Counted from the first letter of the stretch, positions 46,701 to 60,429 are shown. The stretch is 64,000 nt of DNA from Sipunculus nudus (GCA_026874595.1 CM049314.1:12330729-12394728); one strand, 5' to 3'. Notes: a model not told the origin generated them from the letters alone. Numbers and translations are program-made.

Positions 46701-47389
46701 CAACTAACTGAAGCACCTGTGTATATTTTAAATAATACGCCCCCCCCCCCCTCCAAAATTAACTGATACATAAGATATTCCAAATGGATTATGAAAACGA
46801 TATCAAAACTTATCCCTGTTGAACCATAGTTGATTTGTAATCTTTTTTAAGACAAATGTATAAAATTGTATCAGTTTTCTCAATAATATGATGATCATTT
46901 CAAGCAAGCTCTATCTACACAATACATTGTTACCTGTTAGTCTTCATCCATTTCTCTGTCATTACATTTAAGGAGCAGATAACCAACAAGCAAGGTTTTA
47001 ACCTGGAATTATGGTCAGTGTCGATGATCTGTCAGTTTCAAATGGTCAAGTTCTACAAATATTTTATATCAGTATTATTGCTTGTTACATTGTGTACACA
47101 ATTTGCTTAGGATTAATGGTGTTTTACAAGTCAAATTTTATATCCAAGGCCATATTTTCAAATATTCTTGGTTGGCTAGTATTTTAGTGCGATAAGTATA
47201 TATATTTGTACATTGTCTCAGTAATTGGTTTGCCACAATATATTTCTCTTTTGTGCTTATTTTGTTTTTTATAAAAATAATGGTAGTCTGTATAAATTTA
47301 TTGTATTACAGATTTATGTATATATTGTTTTGTTGTAAAAATAAATTCTTTGCAACCAATATGTGCCTTCAGTTCACTTCATCTGAATG
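40740..47389 (+). repeat. Block P, unit C (long form)
   Basis: Contains the dispersed repeat (41,815-42,480, with about 150 bp of its left part deleted), the TIR transposon (43,526-44,616) and the right part (45,330-47,389) that unit B has lost. The right part also corresponds to 16.5-18.1 kb in unit A. A poly-C run lies near 46,740. No conserved gene. Confidence 0.75.
43526..44616. mobile_element. 1.09-kb TIR transposon, unit C
   Basis: Same element and insertion site as 26,882-27,975, with the same ends and flanks. The internal 65-codon frame is at 44054-44251. Confidence 0.8.
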
Positions 47390-47909
47390 TCGGTCCGTCC
47401 TTCCGTCCGTCTTACTGTCGTCCTTACATTTTCGCGCGATATCTCAACAAGACTATGCGTGATCTTTCTCAAAATCACAGGGGTTATTATATAGGCTACA
47501 GATCTGTTGAATTACAGACCTGTCGAAATTCCAATATGACCACCAGAGCCCAATCAGTGATTTTATTTCGCGCCCAATATCTCATCAGGAACATTGTTGT
47601 TCTTTCACGAATTCACAGGGATGATTGGTACCTATGAAGTCTCCAGACTTGTTGAATTACAGGACCCGTCATTATTCAAATATGGCCGCCGGAGCACAAT
47701 CGGTGATTTTCTTTTGCAATCGATATCTCAACAAGAACAAGCTTTGTACTTTTTTTTTAATTTAAAGGGATGCTTGGCACCTATGTAGGCTCCAGACCTG
47801 TTGAATTACAGACCTGTCGGAATTCCAATTTGGCCGCCAGAGCACAATTGGTAATTTTTTTTTTCACGTGATATCTCAACAAGAACAAGCATGATCTTTC
47901 TCATATTTA
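47390..47909 (+). repeat. ~147-bp minisatellite, unit C
   Basis: 'caatcagtga', 'caatcggtga' and 'caattggtaa' at about 47,551, 47,698 and 47,845 mark a 147-bp period. Each unit holds 'ccaatatggccgccagagca' and 'atatctcaacaagaacaagc' variants. The array starts after a 'cggtccgtccttccgtccgt' stretch. Confidence 0.75.
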
Positions 47910-48119
47910 CCTCTCGTCTGGTCATTTGGATTCTGCGATATGTGCGTGCACATGCGCGTAGATCAATCATGCGTTCGTTTTTTGAAGGAGAAAGACATCT
48001 TTGACTTTTACCAGTTTTATCTATAGATTATCACCGTAATTTGCAGTCATCGACTCCCTATAATTTCCTGAACTGAAAGGTTATGCCTGGGAGCAAACAA
48101 TCAACGACATGTAGACCAT

Positions 48120-49545
48120 GTCGGATAGGAATTCTGTCGATTTGGTCGGGGCAGTTCTTTAGGAAGCCCGTAAGAGCAAGCATGGGGCTTCAGCAAGTAA
48201 TTCTGGCCCAAATGCTGCTTGCAATACACCGTTTACTGATATAATTAAATCTGATCAACAGAAAAGGTCTTCGGCAAACAGCTCGAGCTCGGCGTCTCTG
48301 AATAGCCCGACAGACGGCGCTGGGGACGGGGAATATCCTCCGGCTCGGGGGGGGGGCATAAGTCATTCGACAAAACGGTGGGAAACCAGGTCACCCACCA
48401 AGGAACAGGACAGAACTGAATGACGTGACCGAGATCTGATCTCGCGCAAGAGGTCATATGACATAAACAAAGCCCATAAACAAAACAGCCCGGGACCGTC
48501 CAAACATCAAGAACGGTCACGCCCGCCTAGCAGCAACAGCAACATTGAAAAATCAAGAGACTTTGACGAAATTAAAATTGCTTAAAATCACAAATCGGCT
48601 CAATTAGTGCTATGCTGAAAAACTTGCGCAAGTTGAAGGTTGAAAGAGGCTTATGATGACAGCCGACGCGAGGCACCTGTTAGTGAAAATGACAAGCCCC
48701 ACTCGCTGACGGAGATGATAGTGACACATGGAAAGAGGAACCCCCTGCAAAGCGAAACAGATTATTAGAGATGGATAATCAGCACAGCGCACGTGATAAA
48801 GAGCAGGAATTTCAAGGGCTGGGTTGCTGGAATGAACTTAATGCAGCGATAAGCAATGAAGAGGCCTGATATTCAAAATAAAATGGTTGAACTGGTAAAT
48901 ACAGTCTTGCATACAGGCATGCCTAAGAAATTGCGGGGTGAAAAAGCCAACGAGTACAATCCGCCGGGTTACTGTGGCTATATGACCCAAATCAACTTTA
49001 ATCAGAAGCCGAGGGGAACATGTAGACCTGTCACAAGGTAAAATAACAAATCCTTGCAAAACTGGCAAAGCTTATTGCTGAGTGGCAGATGCGTGAACTT
49101 GACACATTGAATGGATGGGGCTATGCCTGGCCCAGTGGACATGCTAACAAAGCTAAGTGATGGTATCACCCTTCTAGCTGGTTTGGGTTTTGAAATATCC
49201 ATGCACACGAGAGATCTCATAAAACCAGACATAAATGAGCAATAGAAAGCTCTCGCGTCGCCTATGAACCTAGCTACCAAGCTGCTATTCGTTGACAACT
49301 TGATCAGAATGACAAGGACATTGAGAAGCCCATGAAGATTGCCAACAAGACCAAAATAAATCAACCAATTTCCAAGGTCACAATTACAGGCAGAAACAAA
49401 AAGGAACAAGAGGCAGCTACGGCTTCAAAGGTAGCAGGCTTTTTTAATAGGAAAAGCCACAGGGTAAACCAAGCAAACAAGAGACCAAAAACAATCGACT
49501 GTTGTGTGACTAGGGATCAGGCCCAGAAGAAGGCCAGACATTAGA
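48120..49545 (+). pseudogene. DIRS Gag-like region, unit C
   Basis: 'KRPDIQNKMVELVNTVLHTG' at 48,856-48,920 lies within a 61-codon frame, and 'KLSDGITLLAGLG' near 49,150. Multiple stops and frameshifts parallel those of the unit-B copy. Confidence 0.6.
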
Positions 49546-49617
49546 TCGGCCTGTAGGTCAGACCTTTTTTGTTGGGAACATAAAAAAAATTCTACCCGAA
49601 TGACATAGGCTGACATC

Positions 49618-50350
49618 ATATCCAGTGATATTAACCTATGTTTCAGGTGTCCTATAAGAATTTTCTAATACACCAGTTCAAACCTCTGTACCTAGAATAT
49701 CAATCATTGGCTCCACTGAAAGAGAAATAATTGATAGTGAAATAGAGAAACTGCTTTCAAAATGGGTAATTGTACCCTCTATTGAAGAGCCTTTTCAATA
49801 CGTGTCCCTTGTGTTTCTCAGATCCACAAAAACATTGTACCCACATAATGATATTATACTTGAAATATCTGAATATATTTATTGTGTATCACCACTTCAA
49901 ATGGATACTATTCAAACCTATTTGAATCTTATGACACCAAATTGTTTCATGGCATCCCTGGATCTTAAGGATGCTAATTATTCAGTTCCTACAGCTTAAG
50001 GTTGTTCATTTCCTACAGCACAAGGTTACCAAAATCTATCACTAAGGCTATCTCAAATTTGGATGGAAAGGGAAATTTTATAATTACACCTGTCTTCCAA
50101 ATGGTCTTGCACCAGCTCCCAGAATTTAAAAAAAAATATGAAACCGGTTTTGGCACACTTAAGATTACACGGACGCACATCCAGTATTTATCTGGATGAT
50201 TTGTACTTGCATTCTGAGTTAGAAGTAATCTGTCAAGAAAATATCGACAATACAGTCTAATTACTGACAACACTTGGGTTTTTCGTGCTTGAACAAAAGT
50301 CTACACTTAAACCTTTACAAGTTATTGACCATTTGGAGATTACCTAAAAT
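49618..50350 (+). pseudogene. DIRS reverse transcriptase, unit C
   Basis: 'MASLDLKDANYSVPTA' is followed by TAA and the 24-bp duplication at about 49,981-50,028. 'SSIYLDDLYLHSELEVI' gives the catalytic Asp pair near 50,190. Confidence 0.78.
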
Positions 50351-50499
50351 TCTCATACAATGGCAAGCATGTTGACAGCTGAGAAAAAAATCTAACCTGG
50401 TCAAATTGGTAACAAATAGGATCAGTGCACAATCAAACAGGCAGCAAAACTGGCTGCTTAGTTTCGGCTTTACCTGGTGTCCGATATGGTGGGCTTCCT

Positions 50500-50790
50500 T
50501 AGAAATTGAAAAAATAAGAGCACTGCAGCTCAGTAAGGGTAAATTTGCTTTAGGCATGAAATGTAACCACAAATTAGTAAAGGACATGCAATGGTGGATA
50601 GGAAACACTGACATACCAAAATCCATAAATGTTCAAAATTGTGACTGGTCCTTTCAGATTGATGTATCCATGCAAGGATAGGGTGCAGCTTTTCCTAGAC
50701 ATGATTGTAAATAGACTGAACATGAAACAAGCTCACATAACTTTTTTAGAACTTAAGGCTGTTCAGCTGGTTTTTCAAATTTTTCACAGA
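50500..50790 (+). pseudogene. DIRS RNase H region, unit C
   Basis: 'MQWWIGNTDIPKSINVQNCD' then 'WSFQIDVSMQG' and a stop. This is the segment deleted from unit B. 'ITFLELKAVQLVFQIFH' follows in another frame. Confidence 0.65.
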
Positions 50791-51149
50791 CTACTTAGTA
50801 CGTAAACATGTTTAGCTACAAATGGACGGTAGCACTGCCGTTGCCTATATACAAAATATGGGCGGAACTCGCTCATAACGCTGTAATGATATTACATTAT
50901 CAATTTGGAACTGGACTATTGAACACAATATACACCTTATAGCAACACATATAACAGGTGTACACAATGTGGAAACTTACAACCAAAGCAAGATCTTTAA
51001 TAACCGGAATGAATGGACACTAGATTCAACTATTTAAAACCCTGTAATTTCACTTTGCTAAAGTTTCAGTTGACTTGTTTGGCTCAATGTTAAATTCAAA
51101 ACATGCCTATTTAGCATGGAACCAAGACCCTGGTGCCCCAGGTATTGCT

Positions 51150-51158
51150 GCGTTAACA
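51150..51158. other. Rearrangement breakpoint between units C and D
   Basis: To the left the sequence is DIRS ('attgctgcgtt'); to the right it is block P ('aacaaatcgctgaggtg', matching about 41,184). Only two or three bases (TT/TTA) are shared by the two parent sequences, so this is a non-homologous join. Confidence 0.8.
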
Positions 51159-54100
51159 AATCGCTGAGGTGTCATAGCGAAGGGGTTAGCTGCTTCGTTC
51201 CCTTTAACCGGCCGTATCGAGCATAACAGGCGCATATTAAGACTTCTCAATTTTATATTGAAAACACCTCTGTAGCCTCCATATATACACTTTAAATCCA
51301 AGGGTGCGTTCTTAATAAAATTAAAACTGTTTGAATCTGGTGCGATGTACCGCTGAAGTGCCGGTTCCGCTTTCTTGGTTTAACGTCCAACCTGGCAACT
51401 GTATCTAAGGTGGCGGAACTAACTCGTCCGTGCCGTCACGTCAATTGCCCACATATGAGAGTAGGTGTAACAGATGTTATAATATGTTTACACATTAGTG
51501 TTAGAAACCTAGAAAAAATAATTACTATTTAATTTAAAAAGCTTATGTTATCTACAGTCAATTGTTTGTTAATGCAAATAAACATCCAGTTATTCCGCGG
51601 TAATTATATATGTTACTGTGCATTTTTCGATTGGTACTTAAGCTGCGCTTAGATACATTTACAGGTATCTTCTCTGGTAAGTAAAAAGTTTTCTATTTTT
51701 TTATATATTTCTCTATTATGATAAGAAAACATCACAACACCCTCAGACTTATTGTCTTAATCTGTATCATGACTTGACGTTTGTTCAATTATAAAGGTAA
51801 GCCCATAATGAAAATGCTTATTTCTTCACTCATCATCAATCCTGTGACCTTGACCTTGATCATCAAGGTCAAATTTATCCAATATAGGCTTATTGTGACC
51901 CAAATAACTTTGTAATTAATGCAGATTTTCTCTTTAAATCTGATACTTCAATTCTTTCTGCCAAAATATCATCAGAGTTTGAAAAGCGGTGACCTTGACC
52001 TTCAAGGTCTAATCTGCTGAATTCTAGATTTATTGTTTTGAGATATTGCATATTTTACCCCTACTGTTTTGGGATGACCCATAGGGGAGACATATATCTA
52101 TTTTGCACTGCAAAAGCCATTTATATGTTTTTATATATATTTTTTTTAAATCTACAAATAAAGTTGTTCATTAGCAGGACACAAATCGTGAGTGTTGGAC
52201 CTAGAATCTTCTCACTTGAAATCCTAAGAGTTCCATATTAGGTCATGGTCCACTATATTTTGCAAATTAGGGGAGAAAACATGATTTTTTAGCACCAAGT
52301 GAATCAGAAGGGGCACAAATTGTATCCATTTGGCCTAAAATCCTCATACATGACTTTCAGGGAGGTCCCTAAAAATTTCCTTGGAAACCTGAAATGTCAC
52401 TCTGACCCATTTTCTGCAAGCTGTGTGAAAGAACTTGATTTTAACACTAAATTAGTCAGAAAGACATCGATGGTAGTAGCTGCATGTAGATTAGGGTCAC
52501 TGTAACCTATATCTAAGGGCTATTTGCATGAATTTTTACTCTGGGAGTCTTTTGCCCATTGTTCAAGGCTTCTTGATATCAGCTGAGCGTCAGGGCCCAT
52601 GGGCCACTTATTTTTATTGTGGTATTGTACATTAAAGTAAGGATAGTATAACCAGATGATTGTTTCTATAACTTGTTGTATATTAATATGCCGTATCATG
52701 TTTCGATGTCAGCGTGGGAAGGTAGTGTGTTAGTGTCAATGAAACCATACAGACATAATTATTAGTTTCTAAAATTTAATTGTTATAGTATTTCATGACA
52801 AAATACGGAAGGGTGTAACCGTAAAACACCGCTGATGACAGCGCCCTCTGCCGGGAGAACAGTCATTTTCTCCTTGGTTTGAGTTTGGCTTAGAACCATT
52901 GAGAGTCTCGAAAGAAAGTATAGCAACACCATATATAAATTAATGCACCCTTAGCCAGGAAATATCCGAAATACCAGACAATGAATTATGCAACCACAAC
53001 AGACCCTGCATACTCGTGGCATGTCAAACTTGTGGCATAACCCCAATGCCTTCAGTTCAGACTGGATTAAAGCAACTTAAATCAGAGGCAGCTTGATATC
53101 TACTACCAGGAGTGAAATTCAACAGTTGATAACTCTTCTTCTTGCTCTAACTACATCTTTTTAAATGCAAATTTTGTTTTGAAAACTACCTTACCAGCAT
53201 ACCTCCATGTCTGGCGATCAGCCCGTGTGAACTCAAAACCAGAAACTGTAAATTGCCAGTTGCTAACTGGCATAAGGAAAATAAAAACACGAATTCTAAA
53301 AGTTGCAAGTAGTGCACCAAAAAAGATATTATGATGAATTCCAATACCTGTTTAACTGCCAACATTTTACACAAGCTAAACAAATCTTACCTAAAGAAAT
53401 GTATGCTCATCCATATGCATTCAAAATGAAGTAACCTATGAAAAGCGACAGCAGACTGTTAATTTTACTCAGTAAACTGAATTAGATAATAATTGGGAAA
53501 CTTTCACACATTGTTTATTCAGTTATTTTTCTTCTTCTGTATAATTTATCTTTGTAATTATGATTTACGTTGTTTGCACATGTTAAATGTATTCTCTAGT
53601 CTCTAACCTTTACCTTGACACCACTAGGTCGACCCTGTATTATATCACTTGTTCAGATACAGTATTTCCTTGAACAGACAATGCGACGTAAATAGTCGCC
53701 GGCGCAAAATGATGTCACAGAAGAATAAACGCCGGTCTTAAATAGACGCCGGTCTTGTTCAGAGGCCGGATGTCAGAGTAGTTTCCATGTTTGCCACCAG
53801 ATGTCTTTTCTCGCAACTGTAATTAGTGCATTTACCGGTCAAATTAACCGGAGATTGTTGTATGAATTTCCGTTTGTGTTTGTGTTGATAATATGTTTAG
53901 CTTCGCTATAAATCTTTCTTTTTATCCTTACGGGCATGCCTGTTCCATAAGGGGCACCAAATATTCCCGATTCCCCATTACGATCAAAGCCGATTACCAA
54001 TCCTGATAAACGCCACACATATACGTCCGTAGTGAGAAGGTAACACTATCACTTCTGACAAGATAGGTAAAACAGTACCGCTTGACACAAATTAAGCGGT

Positions 54101-57100
54101 ACAACGTGGTACGGTGAGAGTCTACGTACCTCAAGGTTGGTTGAACAGGACTGTTCAAATCCGTTTTGACACATATTTCTTGTGATGCATGGAGTTAAAA
54201 GGGGGTAGGAAATGTCATGAAAATGAATCACGCCGTGCCGTTATAAGTACCAACCCCCCGTATTTCGATGGAACCATTGTTACATTTAGCTCATGGTGCA
54301 CAGTTAATAGAAGAGCCAACGCGTGGTCAGAGGGAAATAGGGTTACCAACTCCACATGGTGCAAAATAAATGGAACAGCCACATAAAACGCCGGCGTACC
54401 TGGTCTCGAGAGGCCCGCGCGGACATATATTCCTGTGGACAAATGCAATCTCTCTCTCTGATTCCCCGTAAGTTCTTATTTTGGTGCGTGATTTTGCATG
54501 GAGATTGCGTGTGTCCCATATCCTTATGATATCTAAGGAAATTTTGTAAATGTATACATGTACCGGTTGTTTTACGGTATGTTGTTAATTGTATCCCCAA
54601 TTAATATAGTGACCGGTGGATTTATTGTTTCGATGTGTTCTGTGTATAAGTTTTGTCTGACGAGCCTGATAATGTGTTTTTATAAACGCCGGGTCAAAGC
54701 AGGGTCTGCAAAAATAAACACCAAGGCGTCTGTTCAAGAAAATACGTTAATAACAATTGATCCGACAGTAGATATATTTTTGTAAATAGAATACCTGAAG
54801 GCATTTGGTGCTTATCAAGTTACCTTTCCCCTAGTAAAACCTTGTATCATATTCCTAAATTTCTGTACCTACACCTTCACGTGATTGTCCATGTACTTAG
54901 TTTTCTAGATCAATACTAATCATTCACTTCTAGGCATAGTAATAGACACTAGCAAAACCAATAAACAGTTCTTCACACTCATGATTTATCATATTCCTGT
55001 AGCTGAATATTTACTTGTATGTATGTATTCTGTAATTATAACACTGCAATTATCTACATCCTAGAACCACTTCTGCACTCTATATTATCACAGTCTCAGT
55101 ATAAGTCAGTATACAGCGCCACATATTGTACAATACAAACACGGAATGCTTATAATCCCACCATTCCCCAATACGGGACGCTTTTGTGAATAAATTAATG
55201 GTCAGGGTTTTTTTTTGGGGGGGGGCAGGTTATCGGCCAATGCTTTTGTGGAGGGGGGTAAAAGCCCGTGACAGCAGGTAATATGAATGCTTCCCATAGA
55301 GTCCCTTGACAGAGCTTTGATATCTTGTATTAATTTCATAGTAATATTTTCGTAGGGGAAATTAGTATCGGTTTTTGTAATAAAAGTATTGCGTCATTTC
55401 TACGTCATGTAACATAATTTAACTAGGTCAGATTATGTTAATGAAGCCGGAACCAGTCTAGAGAAAAGTCAGAGGCGTGACTGCCTAAAACGCGTGCACG
55501 CGGGGAATAGCATCAATAATATAAATCTCTCACTGTTCATAGGTATATGACATTTGTACATCACCAACATGGCGAAATTATAAAAAAATATATATACATG
55601 TATATCATTTTTTCCAATAACGTTTATAAAATTATTCCACATTATATTTACTAACTAAATAATCATTCTTTGACATATTTCTTTTTAAGGTGTACAGGGC
55701 ATTAATTAGCTTGTCAAAACAAAATCTGGAACAACAACTAATGTTACTTTGATTTATTTATCAGTCAAGTTTGCCCATTCAATAAAAACATCAAAGGATC
55801 TAATCATTTATGTTGTCTCTTTATTTAAAGAGCATAATTTCAGGTATATCTACTACTATTTGTGCTTTTTATCCAGAACAAATAGTAAAATTATTTAATG
55901 ATAGGCAACATATATTTGTTACTTATATTACAATCAATATAAAATTGTGTATATAGATATCTATATATGTATATTATATAAAATTACATTCTTTGGCCAT
56001 TGTTATACAATTTAAGGGTTAATAATAATGGTGCTTACGTCTAGTCACATTTAAAAATTACTCCGTGACATACCACCTTGGTTTTAGTCATTTAAATAAT
56101 GAAATACTCTGAGATATGCCATTTTGGTTTCTAGTCATTTAAATTATGCTACACTCTGTGATATGCCACTTTGGTTTCTAGTCATTTAAATTATAATATA
56201 CCCTATAATATGCTACATAGGCCTCTTGACATTTAAAGTATACTTCTATTTATAATTATTTAATTGATAATTTTTTTTTCTTCTCTTTATGATTAATACT
56301 GTGTCTAGTCATGACTTAGTCGTTTATGTATTCCATGGTGTTCTGTATTTTAAAATATGCTTGGTATAATCAATCCTATACAAACACTTTTTCTAAATTT
56401 GTAGCAATACTGCAGAGTTTTGTAGTCCTTTTTTATTTTCTACATTTTTTAATACTGTTGATTGTAAATTACTACATATAATTTAATTTATAAATCCGGT
56501 ATTCCTTGCATGCCCTTCTCTTTTGATCACAAGCAACACTATGGAAATAAGTTGATATTATTAATATTTTTAGTGTTATCCTTGGTTATGTTAAGATACT
56601 TTATTTTATTATGAGTGTTGTTTTATATGCATGTATCTGACTATACCTAAATAAAATCAGTCATTACATGTTGGTAAAATTACCTGTCAATAGCTGAACT
56701 GTAATTTATTTATTCATAAGAATATTGCGAAATTTGAATAATACAATATTGCCTTAAACTAGGATAGTGATAAGTTTCAACACTTATAATAATTTTAGTT
56801 TATGTTGCCATTCGAGAACAACTAACTTAAGCACCTGTGTTAATTTTAATAATACGCCTCCCCCCCCCCCCCAACCTCCAAAATTAACTGATAAATAAGA
56901 TATTCCAAATGGATTATGAAAACGATATCAAAAACTTATCCCTGTTGAACCATAGTTTATTTGTAATCTTTTTTAAGACAAATGTATAAAATTGTATCAG
57001 TTTTCTCAATAATACGATGATCATTTCAAGCAAGTTCTATCTACACAATACATTGTTACCTGTTAGTCTTCATCCATTTCTCTGTCATTACATTTAAGGA

Positions 57101-57509
57101 GCAGATAACCAACAAGCAAGGTTTTAACCTGGGATTATGGTCAAGGTCTATGATTCGTAAGTTTCAAATGGTCAAGTTCTACAAATATTTTATATCAGTA
57201 TTATTGCTTGTTACATTGTGTACACAATTTGCTTTGGAGTAATGGTGTTTTACAATTCAAATTTTATATTCGAGGCCATATTTTCAAATATTCTTGGTTG
57301 GCAAGTATTTTAGTGCGATAAGTATATATATATTTGTATATGTCTCAGTAATTGGTTTGCCACAATATATTTCTCTTTTGTGCTTATTTTGTTTTTTATA
57401 ACAATAATGGAAGTCTGTATATATTTATTGTATTACAGATTTATGTATATATTGTTTTGTTGTAAAAATACATTCTTTGCAACCAATATGTGCCTTCAGT
57501 TCACTTCAT
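51154..57509 (+). repeat. Block P, unit D
   Basis: Starts mid-block at the breakpoint. It includes the full dispersed repeat (51,820-52,610), the TIR transposon (53,660-54,749) and the right part (55,450-57,509). In the dispersed repeat it has the ~150 bp that unit C lost, and it also has the 2.5 kb that unit B lost. Confidence 0.75.
53660..54749. mobile_element. 1.09-kb TIR transposon, unit D
   Basis: Same ends and site as in units B and C. The internal 65-codon frame is at 54189-54386 with both Trp-Cys repeats. Confidence 0.8.
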
Positions 57510-57996
57510 CTGAATGTCGGTCTGCCTTCCGTCCGTCTTACTTTCGTCCTTACATTTGCGCGCGATATCTCAACAAGACCTTGCATGATCTTTCTCAAAA
57601 TCACAGGGGTGATTATATAGGCTACAGATCTGTTAAATTACAGACCTGTCGAAATTCCAATATGGCCACCAGAGCCCAATATCTCATCAAGAACATTCTT
57701 GTTCTTTCACGAATTAACAGGGATGATTGGTGACTTGTTGAATTACAGGACCCGTCATTATTCAAATATGGCCGCCAGAGCACAATCGGTGATTTTATTT
57801 TGCAATCGATATCTCAACAAGAACAAGCTTTATACTATTTTTTTTAATCTAAAGGGATCATTGGCAACTATGTAGGCTCCAGACCTGTTGAATTACAGAC
57901 CTGTCGGAATTCCAATTTGGCCGCCAGAGCACAATCGGTAATTTTTTTTTTCACGTGATATCTCAACAAGAACGAGCATGATCTTTCTCATATTTA
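57510..57996 (+). repeat. ~147-bp minisatellite, unit D
   Basis: Same array as in unit C, with small deletions in the first full units ('agagcccaatatctcatcaa' near 57,670). Confidence 0.7.
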
Positions 57997-58219
57997 CCTC
58001 TCGTCTGGTCATTTGGATTCTGCGATATGTGCGTGCACATGCGCGTAGATCAATCATGCGTTCGCTTTTTGAAGGAGAAAGACATCTTTGACTTTTACAA
58101 GTTTTATCTATAGATTATCACCGTAATTTGCAGTCATCGACTCCCTATAATTTCCTGAACTGAAAGGTTATGCCTGGGAGCAAACAATCAACGACATGTA
58201 GGATAGGAATTCTGTCGAT

Positions 58220-59530
58220 TTGGTCGGGGCAGTTCTGGAGGAAGCCCGTAAGAGCAAGCATGGGGCTTCAGCAAGTAATGATGGCCTAAATGCTGCTTGC
58301 AATACACCGTTTACTGATATAGTTCAATCTGATCAACAGAAAAGGTCATCGGCAAACAGCTCGAGCTTGGCGTCTCTGAATAGCCCGACAGACGGCGCTG
58401 GGGACGAAGGATATCCTCCGGCTCACGGGGGGCATAAGTCATTCGACAAAACGGCGGGAAACCATGTAACCCACCAAGGAACAGGACAGAGTCGAATGAC
58501 GTGACCGAGATCTGATCTCGCGTAAGAGGTCATATGACATAAACAAAGATGGCCGCGCCCATATGAACAGCCCGGGATCGTCCAAACATCAAAAACGGTC
58601 ACGCCCGCCTAGCAGCAACAGCAACATTGACAAATCAAGAGACTTTGACGAAATTAAAATTGCTTAAAATCACAAATAGGCTCAATCAGTGCTATGCTGA
58701 AAAACTTGCGCAAGTTGAAGGCTGAAAGAGGCTTATGATGACAGCCGACGCGAGGCACGTGTTAGTGAAGATGAAAAGCCCCACTCTCTGACGGAAATGA
58801 TAGTGACACATGGAAAGAGGAACCCCTGCAAAGCGAAACAGATTATTAGAGATGGATAATCAGCACAGCGCACGTGATAAAGAGCAGGAATTTCAAGGGC
58901 TGGATTGCTGGAATGAACTTAATGCAGCGATAAGCAATGAAGAGGCCTGATATTCAAAATAAAATGGTTGAACTGGTAAATACAGTCTTGCATACAGGCA
59001 TGCCTAAGAAATTGCTAGATGAAAAAGCCAACGAGTACAATCCGACGGGTTACTGTGGCTATATGACCCAAATCAACTTTAATCAGAAGCCGTGGGGAGC
59101 ATGTAGACCTGTCACAAGGTAAAATGACAAATCCTTGCATAACTGGCAAAGCTTATTGCTAAGTGGCAGATGCGTGAACTTGACACATTGAATGGATGGG
59201 GCTATGCCTAGCCCAGTGGACATGCTAACAAAGCTAAGTGATGGTATTACCCTTCTAGCTGGTTTGGGTTTTGAAATAACCATGCACACGAGAGACCTCA
59301 TAAAATGACAAGGACATTGAGGAGCCCATGAAGATTGCCAACAAGACCAAAAAGATCAATCAATTTCCAAGGTCACAATTACAGGCAGAAACAAAAAGGG
59401 ACAAGAGGCAGCTACGGCTTCAAAGGTAGCAGGCTTTTTTATAGGAAAAGCCACAGGGTAAACCAAGCAAACAAGAGACAAAAAAAAAAATCGACTGTTG
59501 TGTGACCAGGGTTCAGGCCAAGAAGAAGGC
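58220..59530 (+). pseudogene. DIRS Gag-like region, unit D
   Basis: A 94-codon frame (58220-58504) rich in Ser and Asn, then 'KRPDIQNKMVELVNTVLHTG' and 'SPVDMLTKLSDGITLLAGLG'. A deletion near 59,304 removes about 100 bp present in the other copies. Confidence 0.6.
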
Positions 59531-59620
59531 CAGACATTAGATCGGCCTGTAGGTCAGACCTTTTCTGTTAGAAACATAAAAAAAATTCTACCCGAATGAC
59601 ATAGGCTGACATCAGATCCA

Positions 59621-60290
59621 GTGATATTAACCTATGTTTCAGGTGTCCTATATAAATTTTCTAATACACCCGTTCAAACCTCTGTACCTAGAAAATCAAT
59701 CTTTGGCTCCACTGAAAGAGAAATAATTGATAGTGAAATAGAGAAACTGCTTTCAAAATGGGTAATTGTACCCTCTATTGAAGAGCCTTTTCAATACGTG
59801 TCCCTTGTGTTTCTCAGACCCACAAAAAGATGGTACCCACTTAATGATATTAAACTTGAAATATCTGAATATATTTATTGTGTATCACCACTTCAAATGG
59901 ATACTATTCAAACCTATTTGAATCTAATGACACCAAATTGTTTCATGGCATCACTGGATCTTAAGGATGCTAATTATTCAGTTCCTACAGCTTAAGGTTA
60001 TTCAGTTCCTACAGCACAAGGTTACCAAAATCTATCACTAAGGCTATCTCAAATTTGGATGGAAAGAGAAATTTTACAATTACACCTGTCTTCCAAATGG
60101 TCTTGCATCAGCACCCAGAATTATTTTAAAAATATGAAACCGGTTTTGGCACACTTAAGATTACACGGACGCACATCCAGTATTTATCTGGATGATTTGT
60201 ACTTGCATTCTGAGTTAGAAGTAATCTGTCTACACTTAAACCTTTAAACGTTATTGACCATTTGGGGATTACCCAAAATTCTCACACAAT
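59621..60290 (+). pseudogene. DIRS reverse transcriptase, unit D
   Basis: The longest DIRS frame in the window (124 codons to 59995) reads from 'STEREIIDSEIEKLLSKWVI' to 'DLKDANYSVPTA' and the shared TAA. 'SSIYLDDLYLHSELEVI' is near 60,175. About 30 bp after the catalytic motif is missing compared with unit C. Confidence 0.8.
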
Positions 60291-60429
60291 GGCAAGCATG
60301 TTGACAGCTGAGAAAAAAAATCTAACCTGGTCAAATTGGTAACAAATAGGATCAGTGCACAATCAAACAGGCAGCAAAACTGGCTGCTTAGTTTCGGCTT
60401 TACCTGGTGTCCAATATGGTGGGCTTCAC

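Larger units (their letters stand above)
47910..51153 (+). mobile_element. DIRS-type retrotransposon, unit C, 3' truncated
   Basis: The left inverted terminal repeat is at about 47,912-47,929. Gag-like, RT and RNase H regions follow. The element stops at 'ggtattgctgcgtt', where the other two copies continue with 'taggcagtgctag' into the recombinase, which is therefore absent together with the right terminal repeat. Confidence 0.82.

Noticed and set aside
49002-49409. 135-codon minus-strand frame (also at 29,908 and 59,083)
   Set aside because: It is antisense to the DIRS Gag region, with no domain of its own. The sense strand explains the sequence.
57380-57733. 117-codon frame across spacer and minisatellite (also at 47,253)
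   Set aside because: It runs from AT-rich spacer into minisatellite units and has no recognisable domain.
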